A stretch of DNA of 64,000 nt. Source: Hsuehochloa calcarea (lineage: Eukaryota; Streptophyta; Magnoliopsida; Poales; Poaceae). The notes under the pieces were generated by a model. It saw only the letters and a program-made list of their open reading frames with translations, had not been told where the DNA came from and ran no database searches. The stretch's first letter is position 1; each line of letters opens with the position of its first letter. Below, one piece after another: positions 32,345-46,109 of this stretch. The position numbers and the translations under genes were made by a program. The stretch lies in assembly GCA_036346395.1 (NCBI GenBank), contig CM070609.1:49672777-49736776 (forward strand), given 5' to 3'.

Positions 32345-33803
32345 TCAAACCAACCCATAAGGATAAATTACCCCTAACTCGCTTCTTAAGGAGGAAAATC
32401 TGGTTTGATCTAAAGGCTTGGTAAGAATATCTGCCAATTGAGCTTCGGACTCTACGAAGTGCATCACAATATCACCTTTTTCAACATGATCTTTAAGGAA
32501 GTGAAAGCGAATGTCTATGTGCTTAGTCCTAGAATGTTGCAATCGGGTTTTTAGCAATATTAATAGCGTATGTTATCACGTAAAAGAGGAACACTAGCAA
32601 AGTTTAGCCCATAATCTTTCAAAGTGGACGTTATCCACAAAATCAAGCTACAAAGAATTAGCGCAGCCTACATACCCGCTTCAACAAAGGGATTGTGCAA
32701 TGTAAGACCGCTTCTAGAAGACCAAGATACAAGAGAAGTGCCTAGGAAGTGACAGTTCGAGGTACTCTTCCTATCTAACCGACACCGCAAAATCGAATCA
32801 AAACCCCTAATGGACAAAGTCAAGAACATGAATACCAAATGCCATATAAGAGGTAGAGTGTAAATACCGAATATGCGCTTAACGGCTTGGCGATGGAAGT
32901 TCTTGAGACGCTCAAATCTTGCACAAAGGCATACGTGAAGTGAATGTCCGATCTCGAGGTCACAAATACGTAAGAGAGCCGATCATGTCATGCAGATTTC
33001 GCGTTGATCCACGACTTCTCCTTCCTCATCCGATCCAAAACAATGGTTGCCATGGAGTGGAAATTGGCTTGCGCCACCCATGTTGAAGCGCTTGAGTAGA
33101 TCTTTAGTGTACTTTGTCCGATGGATGAAAGTTCCTTCCTTGCATTGCTTGATTTGAAGTCCCAAAAAGTAATTAAGCTCTCCCATCATACTCATCTCAA
33201 ATTCTCGACATAGTGTCGTAAAAGTCGAAACAAGAGCATTAGAGGAACCACCAAAATAATATCATCCACGTAAATTTGAGCAAGCAGGAAGTCATTGTCA
33301 CGCCTAAGAATAAATAGAGTTTTAGCCACTTTACCCATCTCAAAACTATTTTTAAGCAAGAAAGTCTTAAGTCTATCATACCAGGCTCTAGGGGCTTGTT
33401 TAAGACTATACAATGCTTTAGATAGCTTGAAAACACGATTTGGATATTTGGGATCCTCAAAGCCAGGGGGTTGCTTAACATACACTTCCTCATCTATGAA
33501 ACCATTTAAAAAGGCACTTTTAACATCCATCTGAAATAATTTAAAACCTTTTGATGCAGCAAAAGCAAGTAGAATGCGAATGGCTTCTAGTCTAGCAATA
33601 GGAGCAAATGTCTCATCAAAGTCTAACCCCTCAACTTTGCTGAAACCCTGAGCTACCAATCTGGCCTTGTTTCTAACCACAGAACTATCCTCACCTTGTT
33701 TATTCTTAAACACCCAACGGGTTCCTATAACATTATGACCACTAGGGGGTTCTACTAGGTTCCAAACATTGTTTCTTTCAAAATTTTCTAACTCCTCATG
33801 CAT
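32345..33803 (-). pseudogene. Sirevirus-like RT and RNase H
   Basis: RT frame 33192-33803 starts [17 protein letters not shown] and includes [27 protein letters not shown] and IYVDDIIL with the YVDD catalytic site. It continues in another frame at 32983-33195 (MGELNYFLGLQIKQ). The RNase H end is at 32345-32557 (KHIDIRFHFLKDHV, QLADILTKPLD). The stretch 32560-32980 between them is scrambled. RT is the best preserved part of the element but frameshifts break the protein. Confidence 0.88.
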
Positions 33804-34244
33804 GGCATTTACCCAGCTAGAATCAGATAAAGCATGTGATATATCGCGGGTTCAAAAGAAGCAACAAAAGCCGAATGAGAGTAGATATTTGGATCATTAT
33901 ACCGGAGCGAGTGACTCGCTCATGTAGATTACCTATTATCTGCTCCGAGGATGCCTCTGAATGCGGCGGAGCGCCCGGTGAGATACTGCTTTCTTCGACC
34001 TCCGCAGTATCGCTGATGATGAAGATGCGCAGAGCCTCAATCAAGGTGAAGTAGACGAAAGGTGTTCTTGTATCAAGATGGGCGCCAAGAGAAAGCAGAT
34101 GAAGGAATGATATTAGCTTCGCCCTCATCTTCCTCCACAAAAATGCTCTCTCACACCAGAATCATCTCAGAGCAATAGATCTAGCTCTAGGGCTAGTCTC
34201 ATCAAAAGTGACATTACAAGTCTCCCAATAATGTTAGTCTCAGA

Positions 34245-35570
34245 TTAAAAACCCAAAACCCTCGAATGAGCAGGATAACCCGTAAATAACCCATCAAAAG
34301 TTCTTGATTCAAATTTATCTAAGTTGCTCTGTCTTAAGAATAAAACATTTTGATTCAAAAACTCAAAATGCGAAATGTAAGGTTTTCTACCAAAACGAAG
34401 CTCATAAGGAGTCTTGCCTAAAGAAGGTCTAAAAAGACACGATTTGTAATATGGCAAGCAAGAGTAATAGCTTCGCCCAAAATCTCCCTGTGTTATACTC
34501 GCCTAGTATCGCCCTAGCCATTTCGACTAAAGTCCTATTCTTCCTTTCCACCACGCCATTTTGTTGAGGGACGTGGAGAGGAGAATCGATGCTCAATACC
34601 ACGCCAAAGACAAAAAGAAGCATTTTGAACTCCGTGCCATTATCATCGCGAATCGCTCTCAAAGCACCAGAAGCTCTAAGCCAAACGAAGAACAAGGTCA
34701 TGAAAATAACCAAAAGCTTCATCTTTTGAAGTAAGAAAGAACACCCAAATATATCTAGAAAGATCATCAACTATGACAAGAATATACCATTTTCCACCGA
34801 TCGACGGACTCTAGCAGACCAACAAGATCCATATGAAGCAACCGTCCCCGTCCGTCACCATAACCATAGTCACTGTAAGGGTGTGAGGCGGCAACTTGTT
34901 TACCATGCCTACAGGGCGCACATACAAAGATCCTTGATACTTTGAGTTTGGGCAAACCTCTCATGAGATCAAGGTTGCTAACTCGTGTCGATGATCAAAA
35001 CCAATGTGCCCCAAACATCGATGCCAAAGCCGTAAATCAAGAACATGTAAGCAAACATTTAAGAGATCCAAAGAAGAGATTCTCAAAATCACCCAAAAAT
35101 TCTACCAACTCTAGAGATTCCAAACACAAGCTCACCAAGAGAATCAAGCACACGACAAGCATTTTTCTTAAAAATACCTCATAACCATCATCAAGAAGTC
35201 GAGAAAACAAAGGAGATTATACCTAAGCTTGTCCACAAGAGCGACATCCTTTAGAATGAATTTGTTGTTCACCCTAATTGATCCTGCTCCTTCAATTCGC
35301 CCTTGTGTATCATCTCCAAAGGTGATGAAGTCATCACCGCTGTCTCGTGAAAGAGGTGAACCATTTTGAGTTTCCGGTCATGTGGCGTGAACACCTGAGT
35401 CGACGAACCACGTGTTCTTCCCTTTCCACTGTAGTCCCGAAAATCAAGGAACAAAGAACGATGTGTCTCAACATCAAGTTAGATAAACAAGATTTAGGAA
35501 TCCAAAGATCGAGACACACGCCCGCAAGGAGTATACAAACAAGAAGTATTATCCTTGATTTCATCTAACA
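34245..35570 (-). pseudogene. Sirevirus-like protease and integrase
   Basis: Protease remnant near 35340-35460 (CSRHMTGNSKWFTSF, the D-S-G just before it altered). Pre-integrase HGKQVAASHPYS near 34870-34900. Integrase with DNGTEF (34640-34660) and [20 protein letters not shown] (34505-34570), then TPYELRFGRKP (34390-34420). Frameshifts separate the parts. Confidence 0.82.
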
Positions 35571-35599
35571 TTCTGTTATGAGCAATGTTTAAATTAACA

Positions 35600-37700
35600 T
35601 GAGACTTAAATTGTCCATGGGCCGACCTCGGCTACGGTGGTGGGCGGCCGATCGGCGACCAAAACTGGCCGACCGGTGACCACCAATGGCCGACCGCCAC
35701 CGATAAACATTAGAATTAGGATATTTAGAAGCATAATGATTTGCATGAGAGAAAATCCTAATCCGTGTTTATTCTTTTCAGTGTTACCATGTCTCATAGA
35801 AGCTCTAGGTTGCATGAATGAAATTCTATCAAAATTTTTCCTATCATTTTTCAACCCACGCCAACAAAATTCAATCAAATGCCCACCTTTCTTGCAATAA
35901 GTGCAATGATACTTGGTACCACTAGAAGAAGCACCATTTGAATTAATACAAGGTTGGGCAAAACCGCAGATTTAAAAGATGTTTTTGCAGTTGGGTTTTG
36001 AATTCAATTAAACCTTTTCCAAGACTTGAATGACTTTTGGGTTTGAATTGTCTTGAAAAGAATTGAATCCTAAACCTTGCTTCTTATAAGGAGTTTTAGA
36101 CTTGTCAAGAATCATGTTTAATTGTTTCTTACCTTTAGAAAATTTCTAATGTATCATGAAGGTAAGCATTTTCTTTCTCAAGTTAACACAAGCATCACAA
36201 GTTTTATTCATAGATTTCTCCTTATACAAAGCAATTTCAAGCTTAAGAGTGGAACAAGAAGCACAAGTTGTATTTTCAATATTGTCCTTAAGCTTAGCAT
36301 ATTTGACTCTAGCAAACTTCTAAGATATCTTTGATTTCACGCTCTTTTCTAAACATGAAGTGCAAGGGCTAGAATCAAATACATCAAAAGCAATCAATTT
36401 ACTAGATTCTAAACATTTTTCACAAGGAGCACTTTTAATTTCATTTAGTTCAGATCTAGCATTCTCAAGTTGTTGTACGAAATATTATGAGCAGATTGTA
36501 ACTTGGTAATTTCGAATGCATAGCATGACAAGATAAACATTCATCGTGTTCAAGAGTCTTAGCATTTTTAAGCTCTACTTTCGGTTTGCTAATCTTTGAC
36601 TCTAATTTCTTATTTTTGTCATGACAAATTCTAGCGCTTCATCTTGACTAAGCAATTGCTCAACTATAGAATCATATTTAGCGTAAAGCTCATCATAAGA
36701 AAAAGATACCTTATTATCATCAATGTCGCTTTGTCACCATGAAGCACATGCCGCTGAAGTCCTTGGCCTTCCTTTCTTTTGGCTTGAGGATCTCCTCCTC
36801 CTTGTCCTCCTCACTCCCGAATCCACATCGCTCAAGGATTGATCCTCAAAAGCGCAAGGACCCGTGAGCACCTTCAAGCTTATTAGCCCCATACCTTGAT
36901 TTGTTGAAAGGAGGCTTCTTCCAAGTCGGCTTTCCTTCCTTATGATTGCTCTTACCTTTCACTTGGGGCAATTTGTCTGATATGATTTAGCTTACCACAT
37001 TCATAGCATGTCATAGGACCACCTCTCTTTTGTTTCTCACATTATTGTAGGCCTGTGAATTTTTTAGCTAGAAGAGCTAACTCGTTTCATGAATACTTTC
37101 AAGCTCCTCTTCATGAATAGCAGATAAACAAGCAAATGAAAATCCGTAAGAAGATTCAAAAGAGTCATCAAAATCCTTTTGAGAGGATCTGCTACCAAAG
37201 CTAAATTATCTTTCTTGGGATGATCAACTCTTTTAATTTCATGAGTCTTGAGTTTACTATAAAGCAATTCTAAAGTAAGACTTGAAAGATCAACATTTTC
37301 CTCTATAGCAAGAGCCTTCATCTCCCACTCCTTGGTGTTGATTGCACCAAGAGATGGGTGGCATTTTCAGATTGAGAATATTCAATATCAACGACTTTCA
37401 TTTGATTAATTACTTTATTAAAGCGATCGAATGTCATCGATGCTCTCTCCAGACGCATCTCGAATTTATTGTATTCACGCTTGTAAACTGCTTACGACCT
37501 TTTTGATTTGGGATGAACCTCATGATATGTTTCGAGAGTGTTCTAAATTTCATGCGCAGCTTGAAAGATTACAAATTCTATCATATTCTTGTCTACCAAG
37601 TGCACCATATAAAAGATTCTTAGCCTTATTGTTGTTTGCCACAAGAATCAAGGTGTGTTGCAATTTCAGAATAACCAATGGGCTCTAACAACATCCCAAA
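35600..37700 (-). pseudogene. Sirevirus-like gag
   Basis: Two zinc knuckle remnants are readable: CTYCKKGGHLIEFC near 35862-35910 (all four ligands present) and CYECGKLNH near 36980-37010 (partial). The capsid-side region includes KALAIEENVDLSSLTLELLY near 37240-37320. Numerous stops. Confidence 0.75.
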
Positions 37701-37838
37701 TAGCTTGTCCTCGCTCAAGAAAGACGCGATACGATTCTTCCAATAGGCATAGTCGTGCCCATCAAGATATGCGTTTAGTAGAAAACTTATCCATCGCCAA
37801 AGTTCAAGGACCTGCTAAGATCAAGATTGAACTAACCG

Positions 37839-37850
37839 TGCTCGATACCA
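37839..37850 (-). promoter_or_regulatory. primer-binding site
   Basis: TGGTATCGAGCA on the minus strand, two bases after the LTR end; one change from the common TGGTATCAGAGC form. Confidence 0.78.
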
Positions 37851-37852
37851 CT

Positions 37853-39645
37853 TGTTGGACCGAAAAGGCGACTAGAGGGGGTGAATAGAGCACGCCACTT
37901 TTTCCCAAAATAATGAATTCAACACAATTTCACCCAATAGCTATGATGAAGCTATGAAGATCAATATACCAGTACAATGGAAGACTAGTATTGAATCCAA
38001 TTAAATCTCCTAAGCAAAATCACAAAATCAACTAAGATTGCAAGAACTCACAGACGGGCGGTCTCGATCACTGACCCAACCGGTCGGATCGATTGTCGGG
38101 CGGTCTCGACCGGCGTTAGGTCGGGCGGTCGGACCGCTTCAAAATCGGTCGGACCGGTGGTGACGGCGGTCGAACCTAGCCTACACGTAACCGATCCGCA
38201 ACAAGAAAATCACCGATGATGAAGTTGCAATTAGGTGAAACTTTTGATTCTCAACTCCAATCTTTATGAAACTTTGCACACACCTTCTATATGCTATTGA
38301 GGACCTATTCTAATCGAATATTATGATAATTCTTGGAACGATCTTGAGCAATTGCCAATTGATTAATGTAAGGTCTAAAACCGCAAGAACGAAAACTTGA
38401 TCCTAAAGCTTGTTCGTGAGAGATTGATGATCAAGATGATGCTAGATAGATTCACACATATCACAGCAATCTAATTCACATGAAAGAATCAATCACAAAC
38501 TCGCGGATCAAAGAAAGCCCTAAAAACACGAAATTGAAAGCAAGAACGAAAAGAGACTTATCTCAAGCAAACCTTGCATAGATTGATTTCGTGATTGATG
38601 CTGGATTACATCCACACCATCATGGATCAGTGGACAATCAAAGATCACGAAATTCACCACAAACCATCAAGAGCCCTAGCCTCCACCTCAACTCCCTAAA
38701 GACAATTAGGTTTTGAAACATAAAAAGGCGAGAGGAAGAGGTGCAGCCACCACCTCCTCCTATTTATAGTGGAGGCCTAGAACTCCTAGGGTTTGACTTA
38801 ATTGGGCTCCCGTTAAGGCCCACTAACAAACGGGTCACACACGCACGCTTCGCAAAGCGCCGTTTTTAACCTTTTGACCTAAACCGCTTCACCATGCGAC
38901 ATGGATTTGCCAATAGGTCACCCTTGTCCATCTTGTGTCACGCTTGAGTCGTTGACTCACCCGCATCGCCGATCGCTCGACCTCAACTCTCCAAGTCTAG
39001 TCCCGATTCTCCTCGCCGCTGACCGTCGTTGACCACCAAGCAACCTCGCACAACCACGCATAAGAAAACACGATTCGGAACAAGTTCTTCACAACTTGAC
39101 CCATGTTAGTCAAAAATGCATCATGCAAACCATATGCCACGATACCAATGACTTTGACCTAACAAATCAACATCGCCACGGTTGGCCGACGCTCAAGTCA
39201 TTACCGGCCCGACCGCTTCCAGCGAGCCGGCCGGACCGCTTCCTCGTGGAGCGGTCGGACCGCCTTTGGGACTTAGCCAATTTCAACCCCAAAATCCAAA
39301 CCTTCCGAAACTTTAAACCAATAGAACTTTTATCGAGAGTCCAAAATCATGAGACCAAGTGCATTGGGATCCCTCACTTGCCTACAACACCTATTTTTGG
39401 CCCAAATTTTGTTTTGACCACTTTGTTCACCGCAGTCCGATCATTTCACATGGTCGGGTCCGATCGCATTTCACATGGTCGGTCCGACCGATTTGGGACC
39501 GGTCGGATCGCTGCAAGGGCGGTCGGACCGCCTCGCTCAAGAAGCTCAGAACTTTGTCGAAAACACGTGAAACGACAAACCATAAACGCCATTGCCAATT
39601 GTCACATCATCCTAAGATCCGGAACATATCCCCATGAAATCCACA
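37853..39645 (-). repeat. Sirevirus-like 5' LTR, 1793 bp
   Basis: Plus-strand start TGTTGGACCGAAAAGG, end GAAATCCACA. It contains two clusters of palindromic GGTCGGACCG-type motifs (38050-38170 and 39180-39540). Long plus-strand frames here (for example 39096-39668) follow from the motif repeats and are not genes. Confidence 0.87.
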
Positions 39646-40520
39646 AGATTGGATTTGAAATTCAATGAAATATGCCCATGATAGGGGAATTTTGTAGTAT
39701 GCTATTTAATAAAGATCAAATCTCGGTATTTGGGGGAAAGAAATGCCCAGAAGTTTGCATATCGTCGTATTTTTCCAGAAGAAAAAGATCTTTAATACTA
39801 AGATACACACACTAGTCAAAGCTAAACTTAAGGTTTAGTTTATGCTCATGTGCGCCAGAAGCGGGGAGCTTGCTAGATACTTTCCGATTATAGAGGAGTT
39901 ACCGTAGTTTTTACTTGCAATAAATATATCGCTAAGAGTGGAATACACCGGGTTGAATAGTATATCCACCCCTACGAAATCTGTGGGGACACCTACGGGT
40001 CTAAGATCTAATGACACTAGTCAAAATAATTATTAATCAATCCTTGAACTCTCTTGAAAAGAACTCACCTTGAAGGTGAAATACATCATGAAGAGGATCA
40101 TCACAAAGATTAAAACCCTAGCAACTTGATGCACATATATTATAATGCTGGGAATGCGGAACGACCAATAATATTTTGTTTGGAAAATGGTAAAAATCTA
40201 GTTAACACTGAGATACCCTCAATTTGAAGGATATAGGAGAAAAGTTATCGACAACTACTTTGCCTCTACAATTGCTAAAGTTTCTCTTATGAGAACACGG
40301 ATCCAGAACCAAAGTCCATAACCGAGCGCTTGAAGCGTTCATACCAGGTCACATAATGAAAGCATATGAGGCTGAACCATAATTGCTAAATAAAAGTCTT
40401 AGAACCAAGTAGCTCAGACTTGATGGGTCATTATAAATATAATGAAGTGGTAAAGCTATGGTTCAAGGGTCCCCGTAGAGATCGTTGCTATCCTACTATT
40501 GAAGAATCGCGGGATGGCTA
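39646..40520. other. unassigned sequence
   Basis: AT-rich with no recognised domain. It lies between the Sirevirus-like and BARE-like elements and could be leader or older element sequence. Confidence 0.4.
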
Positions 40521-43500
40521 CGATAGCACAAAATAAAAATTTACCGCGCAACCAAGGAACCTCTGCTAGTAATAGATCATGAGATTACCACTAGACGCGC
40601 CGACTTGTAGCGAAAGTAGAGTCGATGTAGCGGGTTGATGCAGTCGTAGTCGTACTCACCGCACATCTTCTTGTCCGAGTCTTGTGATCGTCACGAGTTG
40701 CGGATCATCCTAGTGCCGATGCTTCGCAACTTCTTCTCTGAGTCTTGTGATCGTCGCGAGTTGCCCATCGTCATAGTGCTGATGCTTCAACAACACCTCT
40801 AAGGTATCCACACGTACGGGGCAGGGATACCACGAGCTGGAGTGTTAGCGCCGATAGCGTGGTATGAGGAAGTCGTGGCTGTTAGGGTTTCGGAAATTCC
40901 TCAAAAGATCGTTACACCCCTTGCTACAGCCCCTCTATTTATAGGTATTCATAACGAGTCTCGTACTTGAGGCCCATTAGGAACTCGTGGCCTACAAGAA
41001 TTCAGATCACCATCTAAATCAAATACTAGACCTTTAAGTATGTGACCCTATAGGTTCATGTGTAATCGGCTGTGACTCGAAAACTCTTTTCCGACCACTA
41101 ATCGTTAGCAGTATCTAGCAGCACATAACGATTCTCAAACACAAATAGAATAGATCGGACTAACCTTAATGCAATATGATCTACGACTAGGTCCAAATCA
41201 CTAATGACCCTCTTGTATCTCTATACGGCAAGTCCATATTTGGTCTCAACCAATTCGTAACTCCTTACGATCAGGTTTTGACCACTTAGTGACCATGTTC
41301 GACCAAATTTACCACCACTCAGATTCCATATGACTAGTCTGTATCTGATCGAACTGAAAGACCTTTTCGTGTATTCTCCCTTTGCCTCAAGATGTCTGGT
41401 TGAACTCCAGGTGAGATGTTGTATCATCCATGGACTGTTCAATACTTTCTATCATCCATGGACTGTTCAATACTTTCTCGATCAAGTGTCGAATAACTTG
41501 ATGTGGTCGACACTTCGACCACTAGTTGCATGACCATGCACTTTCTTTATCGAACCACAACGAGGGGACCAGAGACATCTCTTATGTTATGTTAGGAGGG
41601 CAAATCCCATATCCGACCAGTCACATCCGTCCGCATGTTTCATAGCTTACCCGAAAGCTACCTTTATAACTACCCAGTTACGAGTAGCGTTTGGCAGTCC
41701 CTAAGAGTACTACTACACATGTAGAAAACTGTAATACCCCGGAAATGGATCGGTAATTAGAGATTCAGTCGGAGGAGAAAAATGCAAAGAAAGGAATAGA
41801 AATTCTGAGAAAAATAGGGGGTTTTCCACTTTTATTCGACAACTGGTCATGGGTCATGCCTGTGGGGAAGCCCATGTGTTTGGCCGGCCATAAAGGGGGA
41901 ACCCCACCCCCCAAAACCCTAGCCCCACTCCTCTTTTCCCCTTTCCCCCACTTGGAGCCGCCACTTCCACCTTCCCCTGCGCTAGCGCTTTTGTTCATCA
42001 GATTTGGGTAAGTTCCGTATGTTTTCTGATCTTCTCACATCTTAGAAAGTTGTAGCCCTTGGTCTTAGCTTTCTTTTGGCACCGAGATCATCTGATTTGG
42101 AGTTACGGTTTAGGAGATATGGTAGTTTTACCGCGACTGTCTAGGGGAGCTGACGTGATTTGGCAGATTTTCTTGTCGGGCTATTATGATTTACTTAGAG
42201 GCCGAATCTGGTATTTTCGTCTTCTAGAGTTTTGTTCCTAATGTCGTTATCTTTCTTTTGGCACTGAGATCACTTGATTCCACCTTACGGTTTAGGAGAT
42301 ATGAATTTTTAATCGCGCGCTGTCCTGTCTGCCTGAGAAGTTGGAACTGTCGGTTTGCCCCTCGGTTTTGATATAGTTAGAGTCAGATTTAGAACTTCCA
42401 ACCAACTAGGTTTTTGTAGCCCTTGAAAGTATATTTATTATTTGATAAAGATCATCTCAATTGGATCTTTATAGTAAAAGTTATGCCGTGTTCTTTACTG
42501 CTGTGCTGTATTCTGGACAAATGTATGTCAGTTGTTTTCAACGGTTATTTAGACCACTGGTTTGGCCGAATCAAAGAACCCCACCAACTAGAGTTTCGTA
42601 GCCTGTTACGTTAAGAGTATTTCAGCATTGGTTTCAAGTCATTCGGAGTTATAGATATTTAATTATGATTTTTCTCGCATCGCTGATCGTAAGGGCCGAT
42701 ATTACCGATTAGTTAATTCGCCATTTTGAGTTTTTGGTTATGTTGATTAGATAGAGGGTTATGGTAAAACGCTTGTAGCCACATCATGTCTTGTTATTAT
42801 TATTTCAATAAATATTTGTGTAGGCGGTAAGGTGGAGTGGAGAATTCGCCTTTGCCTCCTAACTCGTCACAGCCATGCGAAGGCAAGTACATGGTAGAGT
42901 GGTGAACAATGGGTTGTTCACCATGATCATTGTTATTACTTATCATGCTATTTATTATGCTTTTGTTCAGCTTATTCTTATACATGATATTGATGACCTT
43001 GAGTGAATGAGATTATGATATTGAGATAATGAGGAGGAGATATTGAGTTAATGAGATGGACTATGTTGATGAATAAATAAAGATGTCGATCATTTACATT
43101 CATCATGACAGGGGTTGCATGAGCTGTGTCGGTGAGAAAGTCATGTAACTATTCCTGAGGTCGGTGAGAAAGATACATGACTAGTCCGAGAGCTCTAGAT
43201 AAAATCCTACTTTGGTGGGGACTTCACGGAGTGAAGGATAGAGTGTGTCATCGACGGTGAACACTCCGCTATACCCCAGATCACCGATGAGATGCATATG
43301 AGCATGAGCATGTTGGTGCATTCGCATATCTAAGTAAATTGTTAAATTGTGCAACTTTACCTATATGGAATATGGCTTGTTTGTTTGAGAATGACAATGG
43401 CATTAACTAAATGGATGATGATGATAACTTTAATTATGGTTAATAAACTATTGTTTATGGCTTTATTATGTATTTGCTGAGTCTTGGACTCATTCTTGCT

Positions 43501-44290
43501 CTATTGTTGTTTTTAGGTGACCAAAGGATGATGTTTTACTCTGAAGGGCTAGCACACTTGGAATCATGCACTTCACCCAATTATTTGATTCATTGGACAT
43601 GAGAAACTTTTAGAATAACATGAATATTTATGTCTAGGACATGATGGTATTGAATAACCATAGATGCTTGGTTATGTTAATCTTGGTTAATTATTTTGCT
43701 ATGCTCCTAGGTCTAATTTATCTATGATTGTCATAGTGTTATGCTTGTGTTAATGCGACCCGTGGATGGGTTTTAATGTTGTTATGCTTGCTAAAATTTT
43801 ATAGTAAGTTGATGTAAATTAGATGGTTATAGTAGTTTAGTGGTATTCCAGGCTCAATGTTGGGCTGGGGTGTTACAAAAACCATACTGATCTCAGGTCT
43901 AAGGATTATACATCATAATTACTTGAGACCAACTAATGATACACAGAATCATAACAATCTCAATAGTGTCTCAAGGTGGATCTTTTCCAACACCATGTTC
44001 TCTAACATGTGTCCATATTATTGGTTTGATATCTCCATATCCATGACCTGTGAAACATAGTCATGAACTAATACATATGCTAGTATATTCGTATGTGTTC
44101 TCACATGTTTCCGACCAGGTAACTTTTAAGAATAATCATCTCAGAAATATATAGTTTCACAATCAAGTCGCATACTTGATAATAAATATTATTGATATTA
44201 TTCTAGGAACAAGATAACATATTATCCAATGTTATGAACATAATGAAATATAACCATCTTTATGATTGCCTCTAGGGCATATTTCCAACA
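40521..44290 (-). repeat. BARE-like 3' LTR, interrupted
   Basis: About 1.62 kb without the solo LTR at 41730-43877. It is followed on the right by a polypurine tract (GCAAGTGGGAGAC on the minus strand, 44291-44303). It carries a 28-bp direct duplication at 41423-41450 and 41451-41478, single in the other copy. Confidence 0.82.
41730..43877 (+). repeat. solo LTR, 2148 bp (family S)
   Basis: Ends TGTAATACCCC and GGGGTGTTACA. Flanked by a perfect 5-bp duplication aaaac (41725-41729, 43878-43882). The uninterrupted equivalent site is at about 58664-58680. It has no coding region, primer site or partner LTR nearby. Inside are several diverged units around TACGGTTTAGGAGATATGG. Strand assignment is arbitrary. 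Confidence 0.88.
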
Positions 44291-44295
44291 GTCTC

Positions 44296-44925
44296 CCACT
44301 TGCACTAGAGTCAATCATTTAAGTATCTAATACCGATAGCTCTTGTATGTACCTCATGCTTTGGCTATGTGAGAGGCTTTATCAACGGATCAGCAACATT
44401 TAAATCCGTATGAACTTTGCATATTTTAACATCTCCTCTATCCACCAATTCGCGAATAAGATGATAACGCCTGAGTATATGCTTGGACTTCTGATGGGAT
44501 CTTTGCTCCTTAGCCTGCGCAATGACTCCATTGTTGTCACAATAGAGGTCCATTGGGCTCGAGGCACTCGGAAGCACTCCCAACTCAGCAATGAAATTCC
44601 TTATCCAAACACCTTCTTTCGCAGCTTCAGAAGCTGCAATGTACTCAGCTTATTTCGTAGAATCAACGACCGTCTCTTGCTTGGAACTTTTCCAGCTTAC
44701 TGCTCCTATATTCAAAATGAATACAAAACCAGATTACGAACGATAATCATCTTTGTCGGTTTGGAAGCTTGCATCGGTGTAACCATTTACAATGAGCTCT
44801 TCATCACCGCCATAAACTAGGAATGAATAAGCATCACAAGTCGACACGCCGGCTGTTATACAAATATAGATAGCCTTGGGCTGCAATAAATATGACATGC
44901 AAGTCATGAACATTACACACATACA
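44296..44925 (-). pseudogene. BARE-like RNase H remnant
   Basis: Minus strand: LVYGGDEELIVNGYTDASF (44760-44820) and, in a shifted frame, MDLYCDNNGVIAQAKEQRSH with KSKHILRRYHLIRELVDRG and KICKVHTDLNVADPL (44365-44583). This is the copia RNase H domain up to its C-terminus. RT, integrase and gag are absent. Confidence 0.85.
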
Positions 44926-45082
44926 TGCATCTCATGCATCATGGGTCATACTATTCACAAAAACCTACAAAAATAAGTTAGGCATGGAATCGCATTCCAT
45001 CGGGCGACATGAACACATACTACCTATAATGCGCGGTACAATTACCCAGCACGGCGGTCCCGCTAGCCGGTTAGCAAGGCTA

Positions 45083-45278
45083 TGATAGCACAAAACAAAA
45101 ATTTACCGCGCAACCAAGAAACCTCAGCTAGTAATAGATCACGAGATTACCACTAGACGCGTGCCGACTCGTAGTGGAAGTAGAGTCGATGTAGCGGGTT
45201 GATGCAATCGTAGTACTACTCGCCGCGCATCTTCTTCTCCGAGTCTTGTGATCGTCACGAGTTGCGGATCGTCCTAGT
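45083..45278 (-). repeat. BARE-like 5' LTR, first block
   Basis: Matches 40521-40715 (TGATAGCACAAAACAAAAAT ... CGGATCGTCCTAGT) and then breaks into unrelated sequence, where the second Sirevirus-like element starts. Confidence 0.8.
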
Positions 45279-45648
45279 ACTAATTGAAGGATCTAGACCC
45301 GTCATTATAAGTTAATGGAGTATTTTAGTGATTAATGATAAATCCAAATATGAGACTAACTCTCTTGTCTAGTATTATCTTGTGTAGTCTCATTTGGATA
45401 TAAAGGTGAAATTCAACGAGGTATGCATTCGACTTGCACTCTTATATATTGTTGCATTTCTCGGATCCAAAATATAGGTTGAACTCCACCATAAGTATAA
45501 CTTGAATATGTGCATATGTTTCTATTTACACATTTGTGTATGCACACATTTAGGGGGAGTTTATTCTATATTTTGTGGTTTCATTAGTATTGATCTATAT
45601 TCCGTTTTCACATATATTTGGGATCTTTACTTTGAAACATATCTGTTT

Positions 45649-45895
45649 GAGTATGCAAAACTTGTGTAGTTTTTGTATACTTATGTTTTGAGTATACAAA
45701 ACTTGTGTAGTTTTTGTATATTCATGTTTTGAGTATATAGAACTTGTGTAGTTCTTATATACTCATATTTTGAGTATGTAGAACTTGTGTAGTTCTCGAA
45801 TACTCATGTTGTAAATATATAAGAACTTGTGTAGTTCTTGTATACTCATGTTGGAGTATATATATAACTTGTGTAGTTAATATATACTCATGTTG
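45649..45895 (+). repeat. tandem hairpin array 1, six units of about 41 bp
   Basis: Each unit has the form arm - AC TTGTGTA GT - complementary arm, for example GTATACAAAAC and its complement. Arms vary between units but mostly remain paired. Confidence 0.85.
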
Positions 45896-46109
45896 TATTA
45901 CTTTTATCTAAATTCAATTTATGTGCAATTGAAATGGTAATCATAAATTACCAAAGAGGAAAAAATTGAAGTATCTTGTCTCACCATTATGAGTTAATGG
46001 TATGATGTGGTAATTAATGATAATCATATTGTGGAACTAACATTTTTCATGAGTTGGATGAATAAGTTATGTTCCAAGGTAATGAAGACTTGGGATGATC
46101 ATGAGTTGA

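Larger units (their letters stand above)
30384..39645 (-). mobile_element. Sirevirus-like Ty1/copia element
   Basis: Minus strand. The 5' LTR (37853-39645) is complete; the 3' LTR (30384-30525) keeps only 142 bases because its outer part is missing at the junction with the CACTA arm. Order from right to left: primer site, gag with two zinc knuckles, protease, integrase, RT, RNase H, a long non-coding stretch, polypurine tract, LTR. Long LTRs, the long region between pol and LTR, and LTR palindromes fit Sireviruses. Confidence 0.85.

Noticed and set aside
39096..39668. 190-codon plus-strand frame
   Set aside because: It lies within a Sirevirus-like LTR and is produced by palindromic motif repeats.
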